Origin: an uncultured Gemmatimonadota bacterium
GTDB lineage: Bacteria > Gemmatimonadota > Gemmatimonadetes > Gemmatimonadales > Gemmatimonadaceae
DNA: 64,000 nt
Reading direction: 5' to 3'
NCBI GenBank assembly: GCA_902825965.1
Contig: CADEDA010000006.1
Location: 20,709 to 84,708, forward strand
Positions 32,044 to 43,009 of this stretch are shown one piece after another. A program made the translations under genes and the position numbers. The number at the start of each line of letters is the position of its first letter. The first letter of the stretch is position 1. Under the pieces are notes generated by a model. It worked only from the letters and a program-made list of their open reading frames with translations. It had not been told where the DNA came from and ran no database searches.

Positions 32044-33410
32044 GACAGGTGATCGACCCGCACGCGCTCTACCGGCCCCCCGAGCTTCCACCGCACGCGT
32101 AGCACCTGCATGACCGCGGCCGCGGCCAGTCCGGCCGTCAGCCCCCACCAGAGCCCCGGCGCCCCCCCATCGAAGCGGAATGCGATCAACGCGCCGAGCG
32201 GGATCCCCACCGCCCAGAAACTCAGCATGTGCAGGATCATCGCGACGCGGGTGTCACCCGCCCCTCGCAGGATCGACGTCGAGATGACCTGCGTGCCATC
32301 GAACACCTGGAACACCGCCGCGATGGGGATCAGGGTTGCCGCCATGAGGCGCGTGTCCGGGTCGGTGGTGTACGCGTTCGCGAGTGCGTCGGGGAAGCAC
32401 CAGAATCCGATGGCCATCAGCGCCATGAATCCCACGCCCACCGCGAGCGCGGCCACGGCATCGCGCCGCGACTCCGCGATGTCACCCGCCCCGACGGCGT
32501 GCCCGACCATCACCGCCGCAGCGCCGGCCACGCCCATCGGCACCATGAACGTCAGCGAGGCCAGGCTCAGCGCGATCTCGTGGCCCGCGAGCGTCGTCGT
32601 GCCCATCCATCCGGTCATCACGGTCACCAACCCGAACGCATTGGCCTCGGCGAAGAACTGCAGGCCGATCGGAAGTCCCAACGCCAGCATGCGGCCGAGC
32701 GGCCGCAACTGATTCGACTCCGGGTGCCACGGCACGAGGCGCGGCTTGATCAGGCGCCACGACAACGCCACGAGGACGATGGCCATCACCCAGCGCGCCA
32801 GCGACGTCCCTTGCGCCGAGCCCACCACGCCGCCCGGCGCGAACCCCAGGTTGCCGTAGATCAGCACCCAATTGAATCCCACGTTCGCGAGGTTGCCCAC
32901 GATCACCGCGATCATCACCGGACGGATCGTCGTGAACGCCTGCAGCACCTGCCGCATCATGTTGAACGCGAAGAACGGGATCATGCCGGGGATGCTCCAC
33001 AGCACGTAGCCCACGGCGAGCGGCGTGACCTCCTCAGGCTGACGCAGCAGCCGCAGCACGGGACCCGCACCGAGGAACGTCGCGGAGACCACCACACTCA
33101 CGAGCAGGGAGAGCCACACGCCCCGCTGCACACCCCGCGCGATCGCGACCTCGTCCTTGGCACCCACGCCCTGTGCGATCACCGGGTCGAGCGCCATGAG
33201 CACCCCGATCCCGATGATCGCGGTCACGTAGAAGTAGAAGTTGCCGAGCGCCCCGGCGGCGAGGTCGGCGGCGGAGACACGCCCGAGCATGACCGCGTCG
33301 ATCACACCCATCAGGTGCATGCCGACGTTCACGAGCACGATCGGCGCGGCGAGCTGCGCCATCTCGCGCAGCTCGGCCGTCGTCGGGCGGAGCTGCGCGA
33401 ACCGGCTCAC
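32040..33410 (-). CDS. MATE-family multidrug efflux antiporter
   Basis: 456 residues from a GTG at 33410 with twelve hydrophobic segments in two homologous bundles of six. The first helices (APIVLVNVGMHLMGVIDAVMLGRV) and the equivalent FQVFDGTQVISTSILRGAGDT in the second half are the MATE (NorM-like) pattern. It should exchange Na+ or H+ for cationic drugs or metabolites across the inner membrane. It follows guaA by 1 nt and closes the 13-gene reverse-strand run, so it is probably co-expressed with housekeeping genes. Confidence 0.9.
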   Translation of the reverse strand: MSRFAQLRPTTAELREMAQLAAPIVLVNVGMHLMGVIDAVMLGRVSAADLAAGALGNFYFYVTAIIGIGVLMALDPVIAQGVGAKDEVAIARGVQRGVWLSLLVSVVVSATFLGAGPVLRLLRQPEEVTPLAVGYVLWSIPGMIPFFAFNMMRQVLQAFTTIRPVMIAVIVGNLANVGFNWVLIYGNLGFAPGGVVGSAQGTSLARWVMAIVLVALSWRLIKPRLVPWHPESNQLRPLGRMLALGLPIGLQFFAEANAFGLVTVMTGWMGTTTLAGHEIALSLASLTFMVPMGVAGAAAVMVGHAVGAGDIAESRRDAVAALAVGVGFMALMAIGFWCFPDALANAYTTDPDTRLMAATLIPIAAVFQVFDGTQVISTSILRGAGDTRVAMILHMLSFWAVGIPLGALIAFRFDGGAPGLWWGLTAGLAAAAVMQVLRVRWKLGGPVERVRVDHLS

Positions 33411-33411
33411 G

Positions 33412-34967
<1,556 letters not shown>

Positions 34968-34971
<4 letters not shown>

Positions 34972-35477
34972 GTCTTCCACTCCGCGCCGTCGAGCTTGAT
35001 GAACTCGACGTGCTTGGTATCGAGGTCGAGGATCGCGCCGCTCGGCGCGCCGTACAGCCACCCGCAGGCCTCCCCCGGATTCACGATCAGGGTCTCGCCG
35101 CGGGTCTTCATCTCCTGCAGGTGCGTGTGCCCGTGGATGACGATGCTGTGCGCCAGGACGGAGCGCTCCACCACGTCCCCGATGTCGTGCACGATGAGGA
35201 TCTTCTTCTCGAGCAGCGTGATGGAATGCGGCGACTCGAACAGCTCCATGCCCATGCCCTGCTCCGCGAAGGACCGCAGGCCCTCCGGGTCGCCGTCATT
35301 GCGGCCGAACACGCCCGCCATCGCGATGCCGAGGTCCTGGAAGGGCTTGAGCGAGAACGGCGCGCAGTAGTCGCCGGCGTGCAGGACGAAGTTCACGTCC
35401 CGCGCCAGCATCTCCTTCAGGAGCGCCGCGATCGCCGGGACGCGATCGTGGGAATCCGCCAGCAGTCCGACGCGCAT
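34968..35477 (-). CDS. YfcE/MJ0936-type metallophosphoesterase
   Basis: 169 residues from the ATG at 35477 (ATGA overlap with lysA). Metal ligands are visible as LLADSHDR near the start, LHAGDYC near 35, GRNDGD near 60, HD near 95 and HGHTHLQ near 115, the five blocks of the calcineurin-like YfcE/MJ0936 group. These are small cytoplasmic phosphodiesterases, active in vitro on artificial substrates, with unclear natural targets. It lies between lysA and guaA with overlaps at both ends. Confidence 0.88.
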
Positions 35478-36739
35478 CAGGCGTTCCTCCAAACCGGGGA
35501 CGCGGCTTCGAGCCGCACGAGATCCTCATAGTCCTCACGCTCCGTCACCACGGCCCAGCGGGCCCCGTCGACGAGCACCTCGCGCACCCGCGGGCGCGCG
35601 TTGTAATGCGAACTCATCACGTAACCGTACGCGCCCGTGGTATGGATCGCCAGCAGGTCACCCGGCCCCACGTCCGGCAACTCCCGGTCGAGCGCAAGGA
35701 AATCGCCGGTCTCGCACACCGGGCCCACCACGTCGGCGACGATGCGTCCGGCCCGCGGCTGCACCGGCTCGATGCGGTGGAACGCGTCGTAGTGCGACGG
35801 ACGGAGCAGCTCCGTCATACCCGCGTCACAGATCAGGTACTGCTTGGCCCCGCTCGCCTTGCGGTACAACACGCGCGTGAGCAGCACGCCGGCGGCCGCG
35901 ACGAAGAACCGCCCGGGCTCCACCAGCAGTTCGGCGCCCAGCGTGTTGGCCGCCGCCGTGACGATGGCGCCGTACGCGCGGAGGTCCGGCTCGGACTCAT
36001 CGTCGTACGGCACCGGCAGGCCGCCGCCGGCATCGAGGTAGCGGATCGGGGCGCCGGCCTTGCGCAGGCGCAGCGACAGCTCCACCAGGCGTTCGGTCCC
36101 GGCGCGATACGCCTCGAACGAATGCAGCTGCGAGCCCACGTGCATGTCCAGCGCCGCGAGGGTGAGGTGCGGCAGCGTCAGCGCGAGGCGACCCACCGCC
36201 TCCGCGTCGCCGATCGGGATGCCGAACTTGTGCCCCTTCTCGCCGGTCGCGATGTACGCGTGGGCGTTCTTGACGTCCACTTCGGGATTGATCCGCAGGC
36301 CCACGGTCGCCGGCCGGCCCAGCTCCTCGGCGATCGCCGAGACCATGCGCAGCTCGGCTTCGGACTCGACGTTGATGAGCTTGACGCCCGCGTGGATCGC
36401 CTCGCGCAGCTCGTGCGCCTGCTTGCCCACGCCCCCGAACAGGATGTCCTCGCCGCGGAATCCGGCGCGCAGCGCCTTGAACAACTCGCCACCCGAGACG
36501 ACGTCCACCCCCGAGCCGGCCTGTCGGAGCACCTCGAGGATGCCGCGGCAGGCGTTGGCCTTGAGCGAGTAGTGCACGCGGTGCGGCGCATCGGCCAGCG
36601 CCGCCGTGAGCCGCGTGTACCGGTCGCGGACGACGCCGGCGGAGTACACGTATGCCGGCGTGCCCACCTCGTGTGCGAGCCGGTCGGCGTCAACACCCTC
36701 CGCGTACAGGACGCCGTCGCGCCGCGGGAAGCCCTGCAT
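35477..36739 (-). CDS. lysA: Diaminopimelate decarboxylase
   Basis: 420 residues from the ATG at 36739. Fold-type III PLP enzyme: the PLP lysine in VHYSLKANACRGIL near 60, the glycine-rich LDAGGGLPVPY near 225, VEPGRFFVA near 270 and the CDAGMTELLRP block near 303 are all present. It decarboxylates meso-diaminopimelate to lysine, and also drains DAP from peptidoglycan synthesis, which fits its place downstream of the cell-wall genes. Stop/start overlaps of proS-lysA and lysA-phosphoesterase indicate coupled translation. Confidence 0.95.
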   Translation of the reverse strand: MQGFPRRDGVLYAEGVDADRLAHEVGTPAYVYSAGVVRDRYTRLTAALADAPHRVHYSLKANACRGILEVLRQAGSGVDVVSGGELFKALRAGFRGEDILFGGVGKQAHELREAIHAGVKLINVESEAELRMVSAIAEELGRPATVGLRINPEVDVKNAHAYIATGEKGHKFGIPIGDAEAVGRLALTLPHLTLAALDMHVGSQLHSFEAYRAGTERLVELSLRLRKAGAPIRYLDAGGGLPVPYDDESEPDLRAYGAIVTAAANTLGAELLVEPGRFFVAAAGVLLTRVLYRKASGAKQYLICDAGMTELLRPSHYDAFHRIEPVQPRAGRIVADVVGPVCETGDFLALDRELPDVGPGDLLAIHTTGAYGYVMSSHYNARPRVREVLVDGARWAVVTEREDYEDLVRLEAASPVWRNA

Positions 36740-38211
36740 CAATACGCCTTGGCCCAGATCACCTCGTGCTTCGCCGGCTCGCCGGTGACGAGGCAGGTCC
36801 GCGGCGCCTCCGCCGACCGGAACTCCGGGTCGGGGATGCAGCGGATGGTGGCCTTGGTCTCCTCCTTCACCTTCGCCTCGCTGGCCGGATCGCCGTTCCA
36901 CCCGGCGTACACGAACCCGCCGGGCCCGTCCATGATCTCCTTGAACTGCGCGTAACTCGTCACGTGGCGGTGCGAGTTCGCCTCGCGGCGCGCACGTGCG
37001 GCCGCCAGCAGGTCCGTCTGGATGGTCTCCAGCAGCCGCGCCACCGCCTCGGGCAGGCCCGCCATGGGGATCGCGGCCTTCGCCCGCGTGTCGCGGCGCG
37101 CCGAGAACACTGAGCCCTTCTCGAGGTCCTTCGGGCCGATCTCCAGCCGCAGCGGCACGCCGCGCAGCTCCCATTCGTAGTACTTGGCGCCAGGCTTCAC
37201 GCCGTCGCGATCATCCACCTTCACGCGCAGGCGGTCGGTCGCGCCGCGGCCGGTCCAGGCGCCGAGGTCCGCCTTCACCTTGTGCGCCGCCTCCACCACG
37301 CGCCCGCGCTCCTCGTCCGTCTTGTAGATCGGCACGATCACGACCTCGATGGGCGCGAGGCGTGGCGGCGTCACCAGACCGTTGTCGTCGGAGTGCGTCA
37401 TCACCAGCCCGCCGACCATACGCGTCGACACGCCCCACGACGTGTTCCAGGCATGCGCCGTCTCGCCGTTCTCGGCCTGGAACGTGAGGTCGAAGGCCTT
37501 GGCGAAGTTCTGGCCGAGGTTGTGCGACGTGCCGGCCTGCAGCGCCTTGTTGTCCTGCATCATCGCCTCGCAGGAGTAGGTGCGCAGCGCCCCCGCGAAC
37601 TTCTCGCTCTCGGACTTCTGGCCGGTGACCACGGGCATCGCGATCCAGTCCTCCATGAAGCCGCGATACACGCCCAGCATCTGGCGCGCCTCCGCCTCCG
37701 CCTCGTCGTGCGTGGCGTGTGCCGTGTGCCCTTCCTGCCACAGGAACTCGAGCGTGCGCAGGAAGAGCCGCGTGCGCATCTCCCAGCGGACGACGTTCGC
37801 CCACTGGTTGATGAGGATCGGCAGGTCGCGGTAGCTCTGCGTCCACTTCGCGAACATGTGGTAGATGATCGTCTCCGACGTCGGGCGGACGATCAGCGGT
37901 TCCTCGAGCGGCTTGCCGCCGCCGTGCGTGACCACCGCCACCTCGGGCGCGAAGCCCTCGACGTGGCTGGCTTCCTTCTGCAGGAAGCTCTGCGGGATGA
38001 ACAGGGGGAAGTACGCGTTCTGATGCCCCGTCTCCTTGAACCGGTCGTCGAGGGCGCGCTGCATGCGCTCCCAGATGCCGTAGCCGTTGGGACGGATCAC
38101 CATCGAGCCCTTCACGGGCGAGTAGTCGGCGAGCTCGGCGCGGAGCACGAGTTCGTTGTACCAGGCGCTGAAGTCCTCGGCGCGTGTCGTCAGCTTCTTG
38201 TCGTCAGCCAT
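36739..38211 (-). CDS. proS: Prolyl-tRNA synthetase, archaeal/eukaryal-like type
   Basis: 490 residues from the ATG at 38211, which has an AAGG sequence upstream; an ATG at 38241 would add 10 residues. Class II motifs: [26 protein letters not shown] (motif 1), [15 protein letters not shown] and [32 protein letters not shown] (motif 2), and a C-terminal extension ending in KAY. There is no 180-residue INS editing insertion between motifs 2 and 3, and the ending AKAY is that of the archaeal/eukaryal-type ProRS also found in Thermus and mycoplasmas. It charges tRNA-Pro. It overlaps hisS by 8 nt. Confidence 0.95.
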   Translation of the reverse strand: MADDKKLTTRAEDFSAWYNELVLRAELADYSPVKGSMVIRPNGYGIWERMQRALDDRFKETGHQNAYFPLFIPQSFLQKEASHVEGFAPEVAVVTHGGGKPLEEPLIVRPTSETIIYHMFAKWTQSYRDLPILINQWANVVRWEMRTRLFLRTLEFLWQEGHTAHATHDEAEAEARQMLGVYRGFMEDWIAMPVVTGQKSESEKFAGALRTYSCEAMMQDNKALQAGTSHNLGQNFAKAFDLTFQAENGETAHAWNTSWGVSTRMVGGLVMTHSDDNGLVTPPRLAPIEVVIVPIYKTDEERGRVVEAAHKVKADLGAWTGRGATDRLRVKVDDRDGVKPGAKYYEWELRGVPLRLEIGPKDLEKGSVFSARRDTRAKAAIPMAGLPEAVARLLETIQTDLLAAARARREANSHRHVTSYAQFKEIMDGPGGFVYAGWNGDPASEAKVKEETKATIRCIPDPEFRSAEAPRTCLVTGEPAKHEVIWAKAY

Positions 38212-39580
38212 GGGATTGCCTTGCGGTTTGGCGCTGCTCATGCAGCCACGTACGGAGCGTCTGCCGCGTCGTGTCGTCCCCCGCGAGCACGCGGGTCGTA
38301 TCGAGCACGAGCGTCGCCGCCCCGCTCATCTTGCCCAGCAACGAAGTCACCTCGGTCTCGCCCTTCTCGTTGAACGAGACGGCGGCGACGGCCCCGGACT
38401 TCCGTGCGCTGTCCACCTGGTTGCGGGTCGCCTGCCCGAGGTAGCGCTCGGCGTTCATGCCGTGGTTCACGCTGAATCCCGCACGGCGCAACGCGGTGAC
38501 CAGCGCGAGGGCCTTGGGATAGCCCGCCGCCCCCGCGCCGTTGCCGGCGACGAGATGCAGTTCCACCGCGTCCTCGTCAGCCGCCGCGAAGAGCCCGCGG
38601 TCCTGCAGCAGCTCGCCGAGCACCACGTCGCCCATGCCGAAGCCGAGCGCCGGCAGGTCCACGCCGCCGAGCGACTTGAGCAGCGTGTCGTACCGCCCGC
38701 CGCCGCAGATCGCGCGGAGCTCCCCCTTGGCGTCGAACAGCTCGAACACGATGCCCGTGTAGTACGCGAGGCCACGCACGATCGAGAGGTCGAGGTCCAC
38801 CCAGTCGCCGAAGCCGAGCGCAGCGAGGTGGCTGCGGTAGCTCGCGAACCGGGCGATGTGCTCGGCCGCCGCCGGCGCCGCACCGAACTCGGCGCGCAGC
38901 GCCTCGAAACTCACCCCACTGGCCAGCGCGAGCACGCGATCAGCCAGCGCGGAGGCGAGCCCCGCCTCGGTCAGCTTGGCGGCCGATACCTCCCGGGGTT
39001 GCCGCGCGATCTTGTCCACCACCGCGTACACCGCCGGCACCTGCGCCTCGGTCACGCCGATCGTGAGCAGGATGCCGTTCAGCAGCCGCCGATCGCTCAC
39101 CCGCGCCCGCACGTCGGCGCTCGTGAGGCCCAGCTGCTGCATGATCTCGAGCGCGACACAGAGCAGTTCGGCGTCCGCGACCTCGCTCTGCTCGCCGACG
39201 ATGTCGACGTTCAGCTGGTAGTGCTCCCGCAGGCGTCCGCGCTGCGCGCGCTCGTAGCGGAACAACTGCGGCGTCGAGAACCAGCGCACCGGCTTGCGCA
39301 GCGCGTTCGCGCGCGCGCCCACCATGCGCGCGAACGTCGGGGTCATCTCCGGTCGCAGCGCCACCTCGCGCCCGCCCTTGTCCACGAAGTTGTAGAGCTG
39401 CCCGACGATCTCGTCGCCGCTCTTCTTGGTGTAGAGGTCCAGGGGCTCCAGCGGGGGCCCGTCGTACTCGACGAAGGCGTACTTGCGCGCTACGGCCCGC
39501 CAGGCGCGGAAGATGTGCGCGCGGCGGGCCAGTTCGTCAGGATAGAAATCGCGGAATCCAGGCAGTGCTCCACTACTCAT
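38204..39580 (-). CDS. hisS: Histidyl-tRNA synthetase
   Basis: 458 residues. Class II core: [17 protein letters not shown] at the start, [14 protein letters not shown] (motif 2 region), [24 protein letters not shown] with the conserved ERPQ-like block, a histidine-site [18 protein letters not shown] and [18 protein letters not shown]-terminal anticodon-binding domain of about 90 residues ends [13 protein letters not shown]. HisZ, the regulatory paralogue, lacks this last domain, so HisRS is the better call. Between folC (9 nt gap) and proS (8-nt overlap). Confidence 0.93.
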   Translation of the reverse strand: MSSGALPGFRDFYPDELARRAHIFRAWRAVARKYAFVEYDGPPLEPLDLYTKKSGDEIVGQLYNFVDKGGREVALRPEMTPTFARMVGARANALRKPVRWFSTPQLFRYERAQRGRLREHYQLNVDIVGEQSEVADAELLCVALEIMQQLGLTSADVRARVSDRRLLNGILLTIGVTEAQVPAVYAVVDKIARQPREVSAAKLTEAGLASALADRVLALASGVSFEALRAEFGAAPAAAEHIARFASYRSHLAALGFGDWVDLDLSIVRGLAYYTGIVFELFDAKGELRAICGGGRYDTLLKSLGGVDLPALGFGMGDVVLGELLQDRGLFAAADEDAVELHLVAGNGAGAAGYPKALALVTALRRAGFSVNHGMNAERYLGQATRNQVDSARKSGAVAAVSFNEKGETEVTSLLGKMSGAATLVLDTTRVLAGDDTTRQTLRTWLHEQRQTARQSHG

Positions 39581-39589
39581 CCGGGCAAT

Positions 39590-40885
39590 TTACCCGGTCG
39601 TCGGAGACACCTGCAACCGCGCCATCGCGTCGCCGACCGTATGGAACGACCCGGTGACCAGCACCGTCGCCCCCAGGCCGGGGGCCCGCGCGAGCGCCTC
39701 GTCGAAATCGGCGATCAGCTCTGCCTCCCAGCCGCGTGCCCGGGCGTACTCCAGGGCCTCCGTGGCCACCCAGGTCCGGCTGCTCGGGGCCGTCGGCGCG
39801 TTGGTGAGGATGAACCGCTGGACCGCGCCGGACAGCGCGCTCAGGATCCCCCGCCAGTCCTTGTCGCCGAGCACGCTCACCAACGCCACCACCGGCCCGG
39901 GGGGCGCCACCGCCCGGAGCGTCTCGGCTGTCACCCCGGCACCGTCGGGGTTGTGCGCGACGTCGAAGATCCAGGCGCCGTGGCGTGAGAACCGCCCCGG
40001 CAGGGTCAGCCCTTCCAGCGCCCGCGCCGCCGTCTCCGCCTCCACCCGCAGGTCGGACGGCAGCGCGTCGATCATGGTCAGGGCGACCATGGCATTGCTG
40101 GCCTGATGGCGCCCCGGAAGGCCGGTCGTCACCGGCAGGCCGCGCCCCCCGCGCACCCACTGGAACGAGGTGCCGCGGCCCGTGACCGTCACCCCGTCCG
40201 CGTAGCCTTCCTCGGCCACCAGGCGCACCGGCGAGGCACCACGGCGGGCCGCCTCCGTCGCGAGCAGCCGACGGATGCCCTCGTCACGCTCCCCCACCAC
40301 CGCCGGCACGCCGGCCTTGTAGATGCCGGCCTTCTCCGGTGCGATCGCCTCGCGTGTGGTCCCCAGCCATTCCACATGGTCGATCGCGATGCCGGTCACC
40401 CCGGCGACCATCGGCGTGAGCACGTTCGTCGCGTCCAGGCGGCCACCGAGGCCGGTCTCGATCACCGCCACATCCACCCTGGCGTCCACGAAGAGCTGGA
40501 ACGCCATCGCCGTCGTGGCCTCGAAGAACGTCGCGCCCAGCTTCTCCACCGTCGGCGTCCAGCGCTCGAGGAAGTCGATGATGGCCTCCTCCGGGACCGG
40601 CGCGCCGTCGATGAGGAACCGTTCGCGGAAGTCCACGAGGTGCGGCGACGTGTACTTGGCCACCCGGAGGCCACGGGCACGCAGCACCGCCTCGATCGAC
40701 GCGCAGACGCTGCCCTTGCCGTTGGTGCCTGCGACGTGCAGGGTCCGGAGCCGCCGATGCGGGTCGCCGAGCGCGCCGAGGAACCCCTCGACGCGCTCAA
40801 GCCCGAGTTTCCATTGGCCCGTGGTCCGCGCGAAGAGGAAGTCGAGCGCGGCGCGGTAGTCGCGATGCCTCAGCTGGAGGCCCAA
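39590..40885 (-). CDS. folC: Folylpolyglutamate synthase / dihydrofolate synthase
   Basis: 431 residues if TTG 40885 is used; CTG 40873, overlapping the accD stop as CTGA, would begin LRHRDYRAALDFLF, close to the usual FolC start. Mur-ligase-like fold: P-loop LHVAGTNGKGSVCASIE near 50, YTSPHLVDFRERF near 80, VIETGLGGRLDATNVL near 140 and the DVAHNPDG block near 305. It adds glutamates to folates and may make dihydrofolate. Either way it overlaps accD, the neighbour with which folC is commonly linked in bacteria. Confidence 0.92.
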   Translation of the reverse strand: MGLQLRHRDYRAALDFLFARTTGQWKLGLERVEGFLGALGDPHRRLRTLHVAGTNGKGSVCASIEAVLRARGLRVAKYTSPHLVDFRERFLIDGAPVPEEAIIDFLERWTPTVEKLGATFFEATTAMAFQLFVDARVDVAVIETGLGGRLDATNVLTPMVAGVTGIAIDHVEWLGTTREAIAPEKAGIYKAGVPAVVGERDEGIRRLLATEAARRGASPVRLVAEEGYADGVTVTGRGTSFQWVRGGRGLPVTTGLPGRHQASNAMVALTMIDALPSDLRVEAETAARALEGLTLPGRFSRHGAWIFDVAHNPDGAGVTAETLRAVAPPGPVVALVSVLGDKDWRGILSALSGAVQRFILTNAPTAPSSRTWVATEALEYARARGWEAELIADFDEALARAPGLGATVLVTGSFHTVGDAMARLQVSPTTG

Positions 40886-41733
40886 CCCGTAGCCGCCGGC
40901 TTGCCGCTCATGTGCCGCAGCAACTGGCCCACGGTCCGCTTGAGCTGGTGCCGGTGCACGACGCTGTCCACCATGCCGTGCGTGAGCAGGAACTCGGCGG
41001 TCTGGAAGCCCTCGGGCAGGTCCTGGCCCAGCGTCTGCTTGATCACGCGCGGCCCCGCGAACCCGATCACCGCACCCGGTTCCGCGAGGATCGCGTCCCC
41101 GAGCATGGCGTAACTGGCACTCACGCCACCCGTCGTCGGGTTGGTGAGGATGGAGACGTAGGGGATGCGACGCTCGGCCAACTGCGACAGCATCGCCGAG
41201 GTCTTGGCCATCTGCATGAGCGAAAGCAGGCCTTCCTGCAGGCGAGACCCGCCCGGGACGGAGAGCACGATGGGTGGCCATTTCTTCTCGAGCGACCGCT
41301 GGCCGAGGCGTGCGATCTTCTCGCCGACCACCGAGCCCATGGACCCGCCCATGAACGCGAAGTCCATGATGCCGAGGTTCACCGGCATCTGGTCCATGGT
41401 GCCCGAGAGCGTGAGGATGGCGTCATGCTCACCGGCGTTCTTGAGCGCCTTTTTGAGCCGGGCCGGATACTCGTGGAACTCCAGGGGATCCACGGAGGTC
41501 AGTTCCGCGTCCTTCTCGTCGAGCGAACCCTCGTCGAGCAGCAGCCCGGCGTACTCGTGGGCCCGGAAGCGACGGTGATAGTCGCAGCTGGGACACACGT
41601 TGTGGTTCCGCATGAACTTCTCGCGGATGTCCGTGTGCCCGCAGGCCTCGCACTTCTCCCAGACGTCAGGCGGGATCTCGAGCCGGGCGGCGCGCGGCTC
41701 CCGGGGCTTCTTGTCTTTTCGGAACCAAGCCAT
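40870..41733 (-). CDS. accD: Acetyl-CoA carboxylase carboxyltransferase subunit beta
   Basis: 287 residues. An N-terminal zinc finger CEACG...CPSCDYH (about 28-53) precedes the carboxyltransferase domain with the LTNPTTGGVSASYAMLGD and PGAVIGFAGPRVIKQTLG blocks. With AccA it moves CO2 from carboxybiotin to acetyl-CoA, giving malonyl-CoA for fatty-acid synthesis. AccA is not in the window. It is separated from rodA by 25 nt, the widest gap in the 13-gene run, and overlaps folC. Confidence 0.96.
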   Translation of the reverse strand: MAWFRKDKKPREPRAARLEIPPDVWEKCEACGHTDIREKFMRNHNVCPSCDYHRRFRAHEYAGLLLDEGSLDEKDAELTSVDPLEFHEYPARLKKALKNAGEHDAILTLSGTMDQMPVNLGIMDFAFMGGSMGSVVGEKIARLGQRSLEKKWPPIVLSVPGGSRLQEGLLSLMQMAKTSAMLSQLAERRIPYVSILTNPTTGGVSASYAMLGDAILAEPGAVIGFAGPRVIKQTLGQDLPEGFQTAEFLLTHGMVDSVVHRHQLKRTVGQLLRHMSGKPAATGWASS

Positions 41734-41758
41734 GGGGGGAAAGGTGACGCGCCTCTCC

Positions 41759-43009
41759 CTAAATCACCAGTCCATCGGCCTGGCCCCGGCCTTCCGCGCT
41801 GATCAGCACCAGGATACCCACCCCGATCCAGCACGACAGCATGAACGAGCCGCCGTAGCTGAAGAACGGCAGCGGGATACCCGTGATGGGCATCAGCCCG
41901 ATCGTCATGCCCACGTTCACGAGGATGTGGGTGAACCAGGCCGCGGTCAGCCCGAACGCGACGAGCGACGCGAACGGGTTCGACGACCGCGCCGCGATGC
42001 GCGTCGTGCGCAGCAGCAGCACGCAGAACAGCCCGAGCGCGAGCATCACGCCCAGGAATCCGAGCTCCTCACCGACCACGGCGTAGATGAAGTCCGTCTG
42101 CTGCTCGGGCAGGAAGTTGAGCCGCTTCTGCGACCCCTCGGTGAATCCCTTGCCGAAGAACCCGCCCGACCCGATCGCCACCTGGGACTGGATCACGTGG
42201 TAGCCCGAGGCCCGCGGGTCGGCGGAGGGATCGAGGAAGACGAGGAGGCGCTTCTGCTGGTACGGGTTGAGCTTGTCCCACAGCAGCGGGGCGAGCACCC
42301 CCATCACCAGGTTCGCGCCCACCAGCGTGGCGCCCTCGAGCCAGCCCGGCCACTTCCAGTAGATGAGGGCGAGCAGCAGGAAGAACCACATGCCCCAGGC
42401 GCCGGTGCTGAACGCGAGGATCAGGCTGATCGCCGGGCTCGCGGCCATCAGCAGCAGCGGCCAGCTCACGCCGCTCCAGAACAGCATCGCGAAGAAGATG
42501 CCGATGAACACGATGCCCGTCCCCAGGTCCGGCTGCGCCATGATCAGCAACCACGGGACGAGCACGATCAACGCCGGCCGCCACAGGCCGAACAGCGAGG
42601 TCGGTGCGATGCGCTGCGCGCTCAGCACCCGCGCCAGCATGAGCACCACCGCGATCTTCGCCAGCTCCGACGGCTGCCCCAGTCGCACGCCGCCGATGGC
42701 CAGCCAGCTCTTGGTGGAGGCGGCCGTCCCCGCTCCCTTGCCGATGAACACCAGCAGGAGCAGGAGGAACGTCGAGCCGAGGTACACGGGCAGCGAGCCC
42801 CACTCGAGCAGCCGCACCGAGGTGCGCGAGATGGCGTACGCCATGCCCAGCCCCAGGAAGAACCAGACGAGCTGCGTGCGCCAGATCCCCGCCACGAAGG
42901 TCGGCACGTCGGTCTGCCCGGCCGAGTAGACCATCGACACGCCGAACGTCGTGAGGCCCAGCGCCAGCAGCACCAGCGGCCAGTCCGAGGGCAGGCGCGT
43001 CGGCTGCAT
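41759..43009 (-). CDS. rodA: Rod-shape peptidoglycan glycosyltransferase RodA
   Basis: 416 residues with about ten membrane segments. SEDS-family markers: WLAIGGVRLGQPSELAKIAVVL near 105-126, MAQPDLGTGIVF near 160 with the catalytic Asp, and the PLPFFSYGGSFMLS ending block near 380. It polymerises lipid II into glycan strands for side-wall growth with the PBP2 encoded just upstream, whose stop it overlaps by one base. Confidence 0.96.
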   Translation of the reverse strand: MQPTRLPSDWPLVLLALGLTTFGVSMVYSAGQTDVPTFVAGIWRTQLVWFFLGLGMAYAISRTSVRLLEWGSLPVYLGSTFLLLLLVFIGKGAGTAASTKSWLAIGGVRLGQPSELAKIAVVLMLARVLSAQRIAPTSLFGLWRPALIVLVPWLLIMAQPDLGTGIVFIGIFFAMLFWSGVSWPLLLMAASPAISLILAFSTGAWGMWFFLLLALIYWKWPGWLEGATLVGANLVMGVLAPLLWDKLNPYQQKRLLVFLDPSADPRASGYHVIQSQVAIGSGGFFGKGFTEGSQKRLNFLPEQQTDFIYAVVGEELGFLGVMLALGLFCVLLLRTTRIAARSSNPFASLVAFGLTAAWFTHILVNVGMTIGLMPITGIPLPFFSYGGSFMLSCWIGVGILVLISAEGRGQADGLVI

